Of a stretch of DNA of 21,118 nucleotides, positions 1 to 10,600 are shown in pieces; the stretch's first letter is position 1; every line of letters begins with the position of its first letter. The notes under the pieces are model-generated. The model ran no database searches. It worked only from the letters and a program-made list of their open reading frames with translations, and was not told the DNA's origin. This DNA comes from Ampelomyces quisqualis (lineage: Eukaryota > Ascomycota > Dothideomycetes > Pleosporales > Phaeosphaeriaceae), in assembly GCA_018398575.1 (NCBI GenBank), contig JAGTXZ010000016.1:1-21118 (forward strand), given 5' to 3'. Position numbers and translations under genes: made by a program.

Positions 1-208
1 ATTGCGCGGGTAGGGCAAGTGGGTCCAGTGGATCAGGTGGATTAATTTGGGCGTTTTAGGCTAAATAGGCAGCTAGAACAAATAGGGGACCCTAGGGACA
101 GTTAAGTACAGTTAAGAACTGTCTGGTTAACTGTTCTGACAGTAGGTTGACCGTTCCAACAGTGTCGCTAATGTCGCGGATGTTGCCAACGTTGTATTTT
201 CCTAACGC
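1..208. other. Undamaged left flank with repeat-like end
   Basis: This stretch is GC-richer than the rest and keeps TGG, TCA, CCA and CGG trinucleotides that almost vanish further right, so it escaped the RIP-like damage. No coding frame is visible. At 161-177 it carries a 17-base string (AGTGTCGCTAATGTCGC) identical to 20637-20653, followed in both places by TGTATTTTC. It ends with ATTTTCCTAACG, the reverse complement of the CGTTAGGAAAAT that opens the repeats at 4125 and 20458. It is therefore probably the end of a related repeat or LTR. What lies further left is outside the window. Confidence 0.5.
98..134. repeat. Short inverted repeat ACAGTTAA / TTAACTGT
   Basis: ACAGTTAA occurs twice (98-105 and 108-115) and its complement TTAACTGT at 127-134, so a small stem-loop can form. 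Further partial copies (ACTGTTC, CAGTAGG, CCGTTCC) follow up to about 160. Function is unknown; it may be a terminal or subterminal motif of the flanking repeat. Confidence 0.4.
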
Positions 209-244
209 TAGCTTTAAGCAACGTCTCTTTTCCTTATTACAGCG

Positions 245-541
245 TCTTTATCTATAAGCCTATTTTAGAGCTACTTTGTTTCTTTCTCTTTCTATAGTAG
301 TACATCTTTCTACTAAGTTGCAAGAGAAGTAGTTAACGTAGTATCTTTATTTGCAAGCATATTTTAGAGCTACTCTATTTCTTTCTCTCTTTATAGTAGT
401 ATATTCTTCTACTAAGCTGCAAGAGAAGTAGTTAACGTAGTATCTTTGTCTGTAAGCACGTTTTAAAGCTACTCTGTTTCTCTTTTCCTCTGTTATAGTA
501 AATTCTCTTGCTAAGCTACAAAGAAAGTAGTAAGTACTAAG
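245..541 (-). repeat. Three tandem copies of a 99-bp unit
   Basis: Copies start at 245, 344 and 443, each with a (TCTTTATC)-like start, TTTTAGAGCTAC, a T/C-rich run, TACTAAG(T/C)TGCAAGAGAAGTAGTTAACGTAG-like core (third copy more diverged). The period of 99 is exactly 33 codons. On the minus strand the same repeated peptide is read in one frame across all three copies, with Lys/Arg-rich and Ser-rich parts and few stops. The array lies just downstream of the RNase H relic, so it may be a repetitive C-terminal extension of pol. Differences between copies are mostly C/T or G/A. Confidence 0.8.
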
Positions 542-599
542 TCTTTTTTGTCTTTAGTTTCTAAAGTAGAAGTAAATAATTAGAAGGTCTAGGACTATA

Positions 600-2620
600 C
601 CTACGCGTCTACTCTTCCTTAAAAAAGATCTTGTTCTTTTCTAGAAAGAGTATCTGCTCTGCTATTAACGTTTCTTAAGTAGTATTAGAATCTAACATTA
701 AATATGCTAAAAAACTCTGCCTAGTAGATATATCTTTCTGTTAGTAGTTATATAGTAGTAAAGTATTCTAGGTTCTTATAATCTATAAGTACAGTAAAAT
801 GTTTTACTCTCTAAAGTTTAGTTTTCTACTACTCTAGGCACTTAACTATAGCTAACAGCTCCTTGTTATAAATAGTGTAGTTAGCTTCTGTAGCTGTGTT
901 CTTTGCTAAGTAGTAAGCTACAGCCTAGAAGCGTCTATTTCTGCTGTATTAAGACAGTACTCTTTTAGTTAACTATCTTAAGAGATTATATTCTACTACT
1001 ATCTCTAGCTTTATATTAAAGTTTGCTAAAGATAGTTCTACTACAAAAGCTTCTTTTAGCTTATTAAAGGACATCTGTTGTTTAAGGCCTTAGTAGAAGG
1101 TTACGCCTTTTCTAGTCAGCCTAGTTAGTAGGGCAGCTAGCTCTAAGAAGTCTTTTATAAACTGTTAGTAAAAGTTAGCAAAGCTAATAAAGCTCTAGAC
1201 CTCTTTAACTGTCTTAGAGAGCTCTTAGAAACGTATAGCAGCTACTTTCTTAGGGTCTATACTTATTCCTTTCTTAGCCTTAATAATAAATCTAAAGTAT
1301 TTAGTCTTCTTTATACTAAACTTACTTTTCTTTATATTAAGGTATAACTCTACTGCCCTAAGTTTCTAGATTACTAGCCTTACCTTTTTCTTATAGTTTG
1401 CCTTAAACCTACTTATATATATTAACATGTTCTCTATATAAGCTAAATAGAAATTATCTAAGTGTTTTCTTAGTGTCTAATTAATATATTTCTAGAACGT
1501 ACTTAGAGCGTTTGCAAGTCTAAAGGGTGTTACAAGCTACTTATAGAGGCTAAAGCGCGTCTAGAAGGCTATCTTCTATTTATCTTCTTTAGCAATCCTA
1601 ATCTTATAGAATGCTTAGATAACATCTACTTTAGTAAACTATTTAGCTTTAGCAATCTAGGCTAAGGTTTCTTAAATAAGTAGAAGTAGGTATTAGTCTT
1701 TCTTTGTAATTGCGTTAAGGGCCTAGTAGTCTACACAGAACTACAGGCCCTTCCCTAGCTTCTTTACAAACAGGACTAGTGTAGAGGCGCTTAACTAGCT
1801 TACCTATATAAAGCTACAGTCTAAGTAAAAGGTAAGCTCTTTTTAGAGTATAAGAAGTTCTTCTTTTAACATACTGTATAGTAGGCTCTATAGTACCTCT
1901 ACAGTCTTTTTATCTTTTTCTACTAGCTTAATAGAATAATTAATAGTAGGTCCTCTTACTAGAGAGAGTTAGTTTGCTTTCTCGCGTAAAAAGGTTTTGT
2001 ATTCCCCCTTTAGGTAATCTAAGAGCACTAACCTAGGGTCTACTTAGGGCTTAGTTTTTAAGGCCTTTTAGATATCTGCTATTAACGCAGCGTAAAGGTA
2101 GATAGATTTGTCCTTCTAGCTCTATTGTAGCTAGGCTAAGTACGTAGCTGCTGTAATACTTTATAGTAGAAAGAGTTTTCTTTCCTCTTAGCTTCTAACT
2201 TGCGTTTAAGTAGAGTAGATGTATATTAATTTCTTTACTAGTGTAATAGTAACATTGTGCTAGTTTATCTATAGTTAACCTAGGACTAAGTTATATTTCT
2301 TGTCTCTATCTAGTTTATAGGCCTACAGTGTCTTCTTATGCCTATTAATATTAATTCTTATCTAGACAGCTGTCTTTATCTAAGACTAAGCTCTAGTAAT
2401 CTTAATAATTTCTCTTAGAGCTATTAACTTGCGCTCTAACTTATTCTTACAGATAAACTTAGTTAAGGTTATAGCGTAGGTAAGACACCTAGTATTAATT
2501 ATTGTAAAAGTAACTGTTGTTTTATTAACAATAGTGTATATAGTAATAGGTTTTCTATCTAGCTATTTTCTTTAGAATTGTTAAAATCTCTTATCCTCTT
2601 TTAGTGTTATATTACTATAC
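600..2620 (-). pseudogene. pol: Degenerate Ty3/gypsy pol: protease, RT, RNase H
   Basis: The protease active site near 2483-2500 reads INTRCLTYA where the family has a D-T/S-G triad; both changes (Asp to Asn, Gly to Arg) fit G-to-A mutation. Reverse transcriptase is shown near 1715-1772 by FVKKLGKGL, stop, FCVDY, stop, ALN, the classic gypsy signature, and near 1416-1444 by AYIENMLIYI in place of the YxDD catalytic box. RNase H and its connector follow: QQMSFNKLKEAF (about 1045-1080), ANYTIYNKELLAIVK (about 840-885), TVLIDYKNLEYF (about 765-800), then SRADTLSRKEQDL (about 625-663), the usual end of the domain. More than twenty in-frame TAG/TAA codons replace Trp, Gln or Arg. No integrase follows. 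It cannot be functional. Confidence 0.85.
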
Positions 2621-2689
2621 TCTTATCTGTGCCTTTAAATAAGAGTTACTTGTTTTCTAAGCTTAGAGTATTTTCTAACGCGTTCTCTT

Positions 2690-3900
2690 CTTCCTTACTC
2701 TATGCCTTAGCTACTATAGCCTTAGCAGGTTTTAAAGGCAAGGATAATTTATATTTACTAGCGTAGTGTTCTAACTTGCTGCAGTAGAGGCATAAGTTGT
2801 TTTGTCTCTAGTAAGACTGCTTTTTTGCAGTAGCCTACTTAGCTTTCTTTCTTTTAGAGGATTTTCTCTTAGTTCTTCTAGAATGTCCTCTTGTAGGTTC
2901 TTAATTTATAGGTTCTCTAACGTTCTGTCTTTTAGTGTGCTTGCTACTAAGTTTCGCCCTGTATAAGTTTTCCTTAATAATTACTACTCTGTCTATAAGG
3001 TTATAGATTTCCTATTTAGGTTTAGTCTCTATAGAGATTATCTTGTCTTACAGGTCTAGCTAGATAGCGCTTAAGTACCTTATTTTTAAGTTTACTTTGT
3101 TGTCTTCCTTGCCTGTGTCATAGGCTAGCCTTATAAACTCTGTATTAAAGCTCTAGAAAGAAGACTTATTCTATTAGATTATTTAGAGTTTCCTTTGTAA
3201 TCTTTTGTTGTGTAGCTTGTTACTAAATTAGCTGTTTAGGAAGTCCTAAAGTTCTTCTGCAGAGCCCTAAAGGTTCTAGGTTACCTAAGATAGAGCTATA
3301 CTAGCTGCTAACCTCTTAAGGCAGTTAAAGATATAGCCTGCTTAAAAGCCTAGTTTTATACTATTGTGTTCTAGTTTGTACTTTATTTAAGCCTTAAAGA
3401 TGTAGTAATCTTTTTAATCTTTTCTATACGCTTCTAGGTTAAGGACTTTGTAAGTCTTTTAGAGCAAGAGAAAGCTTTCTAAGAGGGTCTATATAAAGCT
3501 AGAGGTTTCTAGAGTTAATTAGGCTGTAAGCCTTGTAACTTATTCCTGCAGATTTCTTACTAGTAATACTAAGTCTAGATCTACGCTTATAAGAGACTTT
3601 CCTTTTCTATTATTAGAGGGTCTAGCTGCTAGAGAGTTATATACTTTCTGCTAGGCAGGTGTTCTCTTAAGGCTGTTTAACAGCAATTGTTTCTTAATCT
3701 ATTATTTTTCTAGGTCTAGGAAGTTGTTAATAATTATCTAATTAAACTTGTTCTTAATAACAAACTTAAGGACGCTGTTGCGTCTTATACAGATAGCTTG
3801 TACTATTATATTCTATACTGTTATAGAAACAGTTACTTGTTCTATACTAGAGGTTACTAATAGCTCTTTAGCCTAGTTAGGTTTAATAAATTTAATTATA
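2690..3900 (-). pseudogene. gag: Degenerate Ty3/gypsy gag with zinc knuckle
   Basis: On the minus strand about 2940-3250 reads as a capsid-like domain (FNTEFIRLAYDTGKEDNK, then VNLKIRYLSAI and IISIETKP), resembling fungal Ty3 gag. Near 2767-2792 it reads CLYCSKLEHYAS, a CCHC zinc knuckle (family form C-x2-C-x4-H-x4-C) whose last Cys and the Gly before His have been lost. The N-terminal third (about 3300-3900) is too damaged to align and the start codon is not identifiable. It lies directly upstream of the protease relic in the same orientation, as expected for gag-pol. Gag would package the element RNA into virus-like particles; this copy is dead. Confidence 0.75.
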
Positions 3901-4124
3901 AGGAGTAGACCCTAAGAGTAGATACTAGGAAATAAAGACGTAAATTTGTAACCTATCTTAATTACTACCTAGAAGGTTTTTATAGTTCTAAGGCAGTCTA
4001 GACTAGAGGGTTTAGGCGCTCTAGTCTAGAATTGTTTTTAGTATTCTAGCCTAGAGGATTTTTAGCGTTTTAGTTTGGAACCTTTTTAGTGTTCTAGTTT
4101 AGTAAGCTAAGGTTTTTCTGTAAC

Positions 4125-4350
4125 TACGTTAGGAAAAATCAAGATTTATCTAGTTAGCCTGGTTGCGGCAACCTGCGGCTGCCTGATAGTAATACTATCT
4201 ACTAGACAATTCGCTAAAGTTGCTCTACTTACTTCTAGTTGCTAGCAACCTAACAGCAACCTAACAGCAAGTTGCCTGTGTTACCTATATTACCTGTGTT
4301 ACTAGTATTGCTAGTGTTACTAGTGTTACTAGTGTTGCTAGTGTTGCTAG
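4125..4350. repeat. Dispersed repeat, copy A (LTR or TIR-like)
   Basis: It begins TACGTTAGGAAAAAT and matches 20458-20653 almost throughout: the CAACCTGCGGC..GCCT core, (A/T)CTACTAGACAATT, TTGC(T/C)CTACTTACTTCTAG and AGCAACCT(A/G)ACAGC runs. Differences are mainly C to T and G to A in this copy, so it was mutated while the right copy was mostly spared. It adjoins the 5' side of the minus-strand retroelement, so a 5' LTR is possible. Alternatively it is the end of the 16-kb interval to its right. Confidence 0.75.
4278..4350. repeat. 9-bp minisatellite, about 8 units
   Basis: Successive 9-mers of the form GTGTT(A/G)CTA (early units GTGTTACCT and ATATTACCT) run from 4278 to 4350. The right copy of the surrounding repeat has a shorter version (AGTCGCTAGTGTCGCTAATGTCGC), so the number of units differs between copies. 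The ancestral unit was probably GTGTCGCTA, with TCG turned into TTG or TTA here. Confidence 0.8.
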
Positions 4351-5104
4351 ATTTAATAGTTAAAGACTATTAAGTACTATAGCACTAGTAGAACTATATA
4401 CTGTAGCTAGCTACTTATGTCTTTACACTCTTATAGTGTAGGCTAACTAAGCTAGTCCTTCTTGTCTAGTTATGTAGGCTTTTTAATTAAGTATAGTATA
4501 GTTAAATTACACTCCTTTAAAAGGGGACTAGCCTAGACGCAGCTACCAGACTTAACGTTCTATAGGGCACAGGTTAGCAGGTACACAACACGCTCTATGT
4601 ATAGATAGCTATAACTACTACTACTACTTGTAGAGTAGTAACTATCTTACTAGTTAGTTATGTTAGGATTATATACTATATCTACTAGTGCTGCACTATC
4701 TACTATAGTAGTCTACACTATTGCGTTATATTAAAGCTAACCTAACAGTATCTACGTGTTATACTAGCAAAAGCATATTAAGTTATTATAACATTTACTA
4801 CGCCTACTATTTATAACTACTTAATAACACTCTATTTCTTCTTTATACTATTATACTAACTTATTGCACTTATCTAGTTCTAGTTACTATTTCTCTTTAG
4901 TTAAGGTAATTACGTTAAGTATATTACCTTTAATTACAATATTATAGGCCTGCGTTAAAAATTCTTCTTATGCGTCTTCTACTATAATGCTCTAGCTACT
5001 TCTATAGTTCTTAAACTACAGCTGTTTATCTACCTTATAAAGGTATTTTAGTGCAAGTTTATCTATATGTATGTACTCTTCTAGTAAAACATCTTTTACC
5101 TTAC
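4351..5104. other. Heavily mutated stretch, nothing recognised
   Basis: No protein frame, RNA or structured repeat can be supported in this TA-rich stretch, although it may be the decayed 3' end of the minus-strand coding block that begins to its right. Short palindromic TAGTA/TACTA strings are common but are a by-product of the base composition. Confidence 0.5.
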
Positions 5105-6540
5105 CTAATACTTTACGCACACGTATATAGACAGTACTTTATACAAGTTATTATATATTGTATTACATTTAGACTTACTTACATTATTAGTGTCTTTATG
5201 TAAGACTTTTTCTCTCTCTCTAACGTCCTTCTCTATATTCTTTTCTATTAAGCAGTTTACCTTCTCCTTCTCTTTATTGTTATAATTGTCTATAAGCGCA
5301 TTATAGTAATCTTGCTCCTCTTCTATATAGTTAGCTAGGATATTATCTATGTTATTATTATAGGTATTCTTTAGCACTAAAAGGTAAGCCTTGTTATTCT
5401 CTTATTAGTTTATGTGTACAGTAATATCCTGTTATATATTATCCTATATAAGAATCTATTAAATACCTCCTAAGTTCTTCTATTTTTTGCAAATAGTATT
5501 AAAGGAGTCTACTTTCTATTAGCTAATACTATGTATAGAACTTGTAACATACCTTCTACAGTGTGTCTATAGAAGAGTATAGTTTTCCTAGTGCTATTGT
5601 TATTAAATTCTCTTATTACGTTAAATATAAATAAGCCTATTAGTACTACTATATTTGTACTTAGTTTATTAAACTTCTCTTAATTTCTAGTTATTGCAGC
5701 AATGCTCTATTTTCTGTTATTATAGAATAACTATGCTATTACTACTACAAGACTAGGGTTTAGAAATCTAGCAGATTTGGGCTATCTTTAGTTAGCTAGC
5801 ATAGCTGTTTTAGAGGTATACTTGCGTTCTTTAGGTCTTATAGTAGGTAAACAAAGTCTTTAAGCAGTTTGCTAGGCTTAAGAACCTATCTATCTAGGTA
5901 CTTTAATGTATAAGTACTAGTAATTTCTAGTTATTCTTGCCTTATTATGTAGGTCTGCAAGTCGCTATATATATCTAGCATCTAAGCGCCTACTGTTAGC
6001 TACTATCGTTAGTAGGCTGCAATAGTACCTATATAGCAGGCAGCTTCTTTGTATAGTATTAAGCTAATATATAATTAAACTAACAATAGTAAAGTATTCT
6101 ATACTTCTATCTAAGTATCTAGCAGTATTTAGGCGTATATATGCCTACGTGTATTAAGCTATAGCGTTATTACTATACTGCATAGCGTCTTTCTATTATT
6201 AGTAAGTAGTTGCGTTACTAGGATAACTCTTGCCTTCTCTAGTATAGTCTTATTTTCTAGTAACACACTTTCCTTTGCCTAACGTTTTTCTTTCTTCTAT
6301 AGTAGTAACCTAAATAGGTCTACACTAGATAAGAAGAGTTGCAACTCTATAATAGTTAGAACTACTTATTTATATATAGCAAGGCATCTTCCTATAATAT
6401 AATAGCCTTAAGTCTAATAGTAGTTTTCTTTTAACTACTAACGTTTTCTATATATTAGTTCTATAGGTTTTTAGTTTGTGTTAGCTTATTATGCTTATAC
6501 TACTACTGCGTCTAGATTCTTTTTGTTAATAAGCAAGTAA
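5105..6540 (-). pseudogene. Unrecognised degenerate coding block A
   Basis: The minus strand reads as protein over more than 1 kb with few stops relative to the other frames: LGKGKCVTRK and TREGKSYPSNATTY (about 6200-6285), then RLNTARYLDRSIEYFTIVSL (about 6065-6125), RLADLHNKARITRN (about 5925-5970), SIAAITRN, stop, EKFNKLSTNIVVLIGLFIF (about 5620-5705), TRKTILFYRHTVEGMLQVLY (about 5530-5590). A frame change near 5380-5400 (intron or indel) leads into an open 90-codon stretch at 5105-5377, which is rich in Asn, Glu, Asp and Tyr (NYIEEEQDYYNALIDNYNN) and ends at a stop. I do not recognise the family. A hydrophobic run (IVVLIGLFIF) might be a membrane or core helix. Stops are TAG/TAA, as expected from mutated Gln, Trp and Arg codons. 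It could be cargo of a large element or a second transposon ORF. Confidence 0.45.
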
Positions 6541-7048
6541 AGCTGCAGATCTAAAAGTATATAGTATTTAATCTCTAGGCTATCTTATTAGGTAACTTTT
6601 TAGTTAGGCTAGTGTAGTAGTTAGTTGTATATCTGTTTTAACTCTAAAGTTAAGGCTTAAGAATAGTAGCGTTAGAGTCTAGACAGTTTTTAGTCTCTGC
6701 AGCGTCTTAGTTTTTAGTATATTAGTTCTAGAGTTACATCCTCTAGGAGGCTAACCTTTACACTATTATCTGTTAGTGCTTGTTTTAGCGCTTGTTTAGA
6801 TAGAGACATAGTGTACTGCTAATATTACTTAAATTTACTGCTTAGTACAGAGTATATAGAGCAAGCGCTTACTCTTTAAATATTAGAGAACTATTAGCAA
6901 GAGTAGCAGAAGTAAGCAATATGTGTAGCGTAACAGAGTTTTTACTTTGCAGGTATAAGTAGGGTTTTTGTAACATATATAGTCTAATATTACCTTAAAT
7001 TCTACTAGAGTGTAGTAGTTAGGCTATTTAATTAGATAGCCTCTTGTC
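6541..7048. other. Mutated spacer, no gene recognised
   Basis: Some minus-strand reading continues weakly here but no motif or sustained frame can be supported. It may be a decayed 5' part of coding block A or intergenic DNA. Confidence 0.4.
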
Positions 7049-7226
7049 CTTAACTGCGTGCTAGCGTACACAATAGTTATCTACTATTAGCACAAATAGT
7101 AGTACGCACAATACAGGCAATTAGGTACTCTTCTATTCTTAACTAAATATTAGCGTACACAACAGTTATCTACTATTAGCATAAATAGTTGTACGCGTAA
7201 TATAGGCGATTTAGTAGCTCTATACG
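7049..7226. repeat. Two tandem copies of an 89-bp unit
   Basis: CTTAACT begins copies at 7049 and 7138; both share TAGCGTACACAA(T/C)AGTTATC, TACTATTAGCA(C/T)AAATAGT and GTACGC. Inside each copy GCGTAC and GTACGC are inverted, so each can form a stem-loop around ATCTACTATTAGCA. The period is not a multiple of three, arguing against coding. Differences are mainly transitions. Confidence 0.8.
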
Positions 7227-7289
7227 CAGAAAACTATTTACCTAGTAAGTTGTTAGTACAGATTTAGTATGCTACTATACTAGTTATAT

Positions 7290-8335
7290 TTATAGTTTAA
7301 TTGTAAATAACGCCTAGTATATCTTTAATGCAACTGTCTCTTATAATGCGCTGTGCTAGCGTGCCTTTATAGATATCTATATTTATGCCTATCTATCTTC
7401 CTTCTTTATATAGTAATATATACTATTGCATTTACTTTTAAAGCCTAATTAGTGCTCTAATATCTGCACAAATAAATTATAATTAAGGTTATTAATATAC
7501 TTATCTATTACTAGCAGGTTATAGTATGCATATAACAGCTAGTTTGTCCTAATAAGAGTATGCTTGTTTCTAGTTGCGTTTAATACTAATATAGTTGTTA
7601 TATTAGGTGTGATTTGTGTTATACTTAACTCTTTGTTAACTATTTCTATTATCTTTCTACGCAGGTTTCTATCTAGCAAAGCTTACTCCTAATTATTATT
7701 TAGTTTAGTTTTATTCTGTTATAAGCGCATTTGATAGGCTGCGTTATAGTTACATTAGACAGTAAAGTGTGTAATTGTCTAGATAAGGCAACTATTAGCT
7801 GTGTTCTATAGTAGTCTATTCTGTTATAATGCAATTGCTCTTGTAATTTACTATAAGTGTTCTTTTACTATAGTTGTCTATAGAGAACAGCCTAGTATCT
7901 TCTGCCTCTTTATCTCTTATTTTACGTTAGAGTATATTAAGTTGTATTCTTCTGCTATTAGTTGCATTATATTATATATGCTGTCTTTTAACAATTATAT
8001 CTAGTATTACTATAGTAGTGCTATTCTCCTGTCTGCACTAACTAGTAATTCTAGGTAACTATTGCAATATCTCTGTAATACTTACGTACGTAGATAAGAG
8101 TTGCTAGTATTACACATTTGTAGTAGTATATAGTATGTAGTAAAGAGGTTGCGTTAGCAGCCTTACGCTACAGTCCTATGTTATAGCACTTGTTATGTTA
8201 GTAGGTTTGCGTTCTATTAGGTATATTAAAGTAATAGTAGAGCTATTATTAGATATATAATTCTATTTACTATATCTAATGCTATATACTAGCTGTCTTG
8301 CTACATTTACTTCTGTTTATAATTCTACACTATAC
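7290..8335 (-). pseudogene. Unrecognised degenerate coding block B
   Basis: On the minus strand about 8110-8330 reads TEVNVARQLVYSIRYSK and STITLIYLIERKPTNITSA; about 7690-8120 reads TLIYVRKYYRDIAIVT and NTYSKLQEQLHYNRIDYYRT followed by QLIVALSRQLHTLLSNVTIT; about 7450-7680 reads LDRNLRRKIIEIVNKELSIT, NATRNKHTLIRTN and INNLNYNLFVQILEH. Frames change between segments, so introns or indels are present. Gln/Trp/Arg codons have become TAG/TAA. I recognise no domain. It lies directly downstream of the Plavaka-like transposase relic on the same strand, so it may be a companion ORF or cargo; an unrelated element is equally possible. Confidence 0.4.
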
Positions 8336-8339
8336 GTAT

Positions 8340-10600
8340 CTAGTCTTAATTAAACATAAAAGAATACAGTCTATTATATTTATTCTAATTAATGTAATTA
8401 TTTACAAAGTATAAAACAAGAACCTTATTATTAAGTATAGGTAGATCCTTTAGTACTAGGTGCATAGGGCAAATAATAGTTGTTATGTTATATACCTTAA
8501 ATGCTTGTAATATACGTTACTTAGTCTTTATACTATATATGTAGTGGTGCACACTTAGCATCTCTATTATATTATTAATTTAACTATTATTATTAAATAC
8601 TATAACCTTACAGAAGGCACCTATATACTTATATTTCTTTCTATTCTTGTCTTAGTGTTTATTATTAATAAATGTAAGTATTAAGTGTACTTAAGCTATA
8701 GCTCTACTATTTGCAACAGTCTAAGATAGTTGCGTATAGTCTTTATATTTAAACTCTTACACCTACACGTAATCTTTGCGCTATTTTCTAGTCTTATACT
8801 AGTTAGGCGCGTATTGCATAATGTCTTCTTTGTAATATTTAAAGTTATTATAGCGTTTACTTAATAGCCTTAAGCATTTTATAGAAGAGTGTATTTTTAC
8901 ATTTATCTTGTTTACCTAGTAAGAGTTAAAGTTTTATCTATCTTTATTATATAGAGTAATAAGGCAGCTAGTTACCTTCTAATAGTAGTATTAGACAAAT
9001 ACTATAGCAGTATATGTAAAGTCTAGCAACGTAATATATACAGTAACCTTACTAAGGGGCAGTATAATAGAATTTAGTAATATGCCTAGTATAGACTATC
9101 TAAGTTGTTTAAATAGTATTGCTATTAACACACTTATAGTAAAGGTATGCTTGCGCTAGTTAGCAGTAGTGCACTGTTAACTTTAGTCTATAACTGTCTT
9201 GTGTTTAAACGCTATAAGCGCAAGCTGTCTAGAGTTATAGAAGCAGATCTACGTAAGAAAATCTTTCTTATTTGTTATTAGATAGAATTGTTTTACTATT
9301 GTAATAAAGTAGGCCTTACTGTTTATTCTAGTGTATATACTATTAAGAGCTCTATATATATAGATATTGTTAATAATATAAGTTAGCGCGTGCTATTTAG
9401 AGTAGTTAAAATCCTTTTCTTCTCCTTGCGTCTATCTAAAAGGTTAAAACTCTTCTTTTAGAATATCTATTTGTTTAATAGCTAACAATATATACCCTAA
9501 TATATTTTTATTATAACTTTTATATTATAAGAGTACTAGCAGATTGCACGCAGCCTAGATAAAATGCAACACGTACAGTGCCTTAGTTACTAGTAGAAAA
9601 GATACTACTACTACAAATTAGCAAATTACTACTTTTTGTTCTGCGCTAGTCTACTGTAACACTTTTGTAAAAGCCCTCTTGTTATTAAACTGTTTTAGTC
9701 TAGTGTTATACTTAACCTAGCAAAACCTTTTATTTAACTAGGTACAGCTATTATCTTTTGCTACTAGAACTGCAGTACTATTCTAGCTCTTCTTTTATCT
9801 AAGGTATATATCTATTAGCATGTCTTCTATAAATTCTAATATCTTTATAACTAACCTCTTAAGTAGTAGATGCAATATATCTGTAGCTAATAACTTATAT
9901 ATATTAAAGTTGTAGTAATTTTAGCTAAAGCACTCTACTAGATAAACGTAATCCTTATATCTTTTATTAAGATAATAACTCTATTGCAAGCGTATATACT
10001 CTTCTGTTTACTATAGATATTTGTTGCATAAGTTCTCTTGTTTGTCTAGTAGTACTGTGCATTAAGTATAGTATCTGTTTTTCTTTATACCTATTAGTAG
10101 CACTTGCTCTTTATAGTTAGCTAGAATTGTATAAATAGTTAGGTAACACTATTGCGTTTATTAGTTAGTACACTCTAGCTGTATACTGTATTTAGCAGCC
10201 TCTTTAAGTACTGCAGTTACTAGTTAGTATCTATCTTCTATAGTAACCCTCTGTTGTTAACGCTGTAGTTAGTACTTACGCAACAACAGTTTACTTATAC
10301 AGTAATAATATACTTTACTCTTTAGAATAGAATCTAGGAGCCTAGCTGTTAGGATAAATCTAGCTAGTAGTATCTTAGGTATTATTCTGCGTTGTTATGC
10401 CTTATAGTTAAGATTCCTAATAGTAATATATATTAGCTATACTACTACGTTACTAGATATTATAGATAACTATATTTTATCTACTACTAGTATAACTAGC
10501 ACAAGAGTTATACTATTTAGTAAGCGCTATTGTATTAACTACTACTAATCTTCTAAGTGTAGTTTATAATACACTCTTATAGGTTTGTTAGGCGTGCCTG
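8340..10600 (-). pseudogene. Relic Plavaka/KDZ-like (CACTA-related) transposase
   Basis: Read on the minus strand with stops ignored, several landmarks of a large fungal transposase-like family occur in the right order: KRAFTKVLQ, stop, TSAEQKVVI (about 9625-9685), ILLAIKQIDILKEEF (about 9450-9500), DFNYSK, stop, HALTYI (about 9370-9415; family form FNFPKxHALTHY), RINSKAYFITIVKQFYLITN (about 9260-9330; family form with SHxEAxHKxxVKxxYxRTN), DYV, stop, V, stop, EFKYKDY (about 8730-8785), IGAFCKVIVF (about 8590-8625) and FVNNYINWNKYNRLY near the C terminus (8364-8408). From general knowledge these match proteins annotated as Plavaka or KDZ-like transposases, common in fungi and related to CACTA/EnSpm. 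The upstream catalytic part (10.0-10.9 kb) is too damaged for me to place the acidic residues, and the 5' limit is uncertain. Stops are TAA/TAG. Confidence 0.55.

Larger units (their letters stand above)
221..4124 (-). mobile_element. Relic Ty3/gypsy retrotransposon lacking integrase
   Basis: Read on the minus strand, the order is gag capsid, zinc knuckle, aspartic protease, reverse transcriptase and RNase H, which is the Ty3/gypsy order. All frames are broken by TAG/TAA stops of the kind made by C-to-T changes. No integrase (HHCC or DDE) can be seen between RNase H and the left end; three 99-bp repeats occupy that place. A pyrimidine-rich run at about 224-237 would be a polypurine tract on the minus strand, next to a putative 3' LTR end near 220. 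The right border coincides with the repeat at 4125-4350, a candidate 5' LTR. The borders are inferred. Confidence 0.7.

Noticed and set aside
7801..8004. Open frame of 67 codons on the plus strand
   Set aside because: Block B reads as protein on the opposite strand at this place and continues on both sides; the plus frame has no family likeness.
5105..8335. Telomere-linked RecQ helicase gene
   Set aside because: No Walker A, DExH or other helicase motif could be found in any frame, and no telomeric repeats are present.
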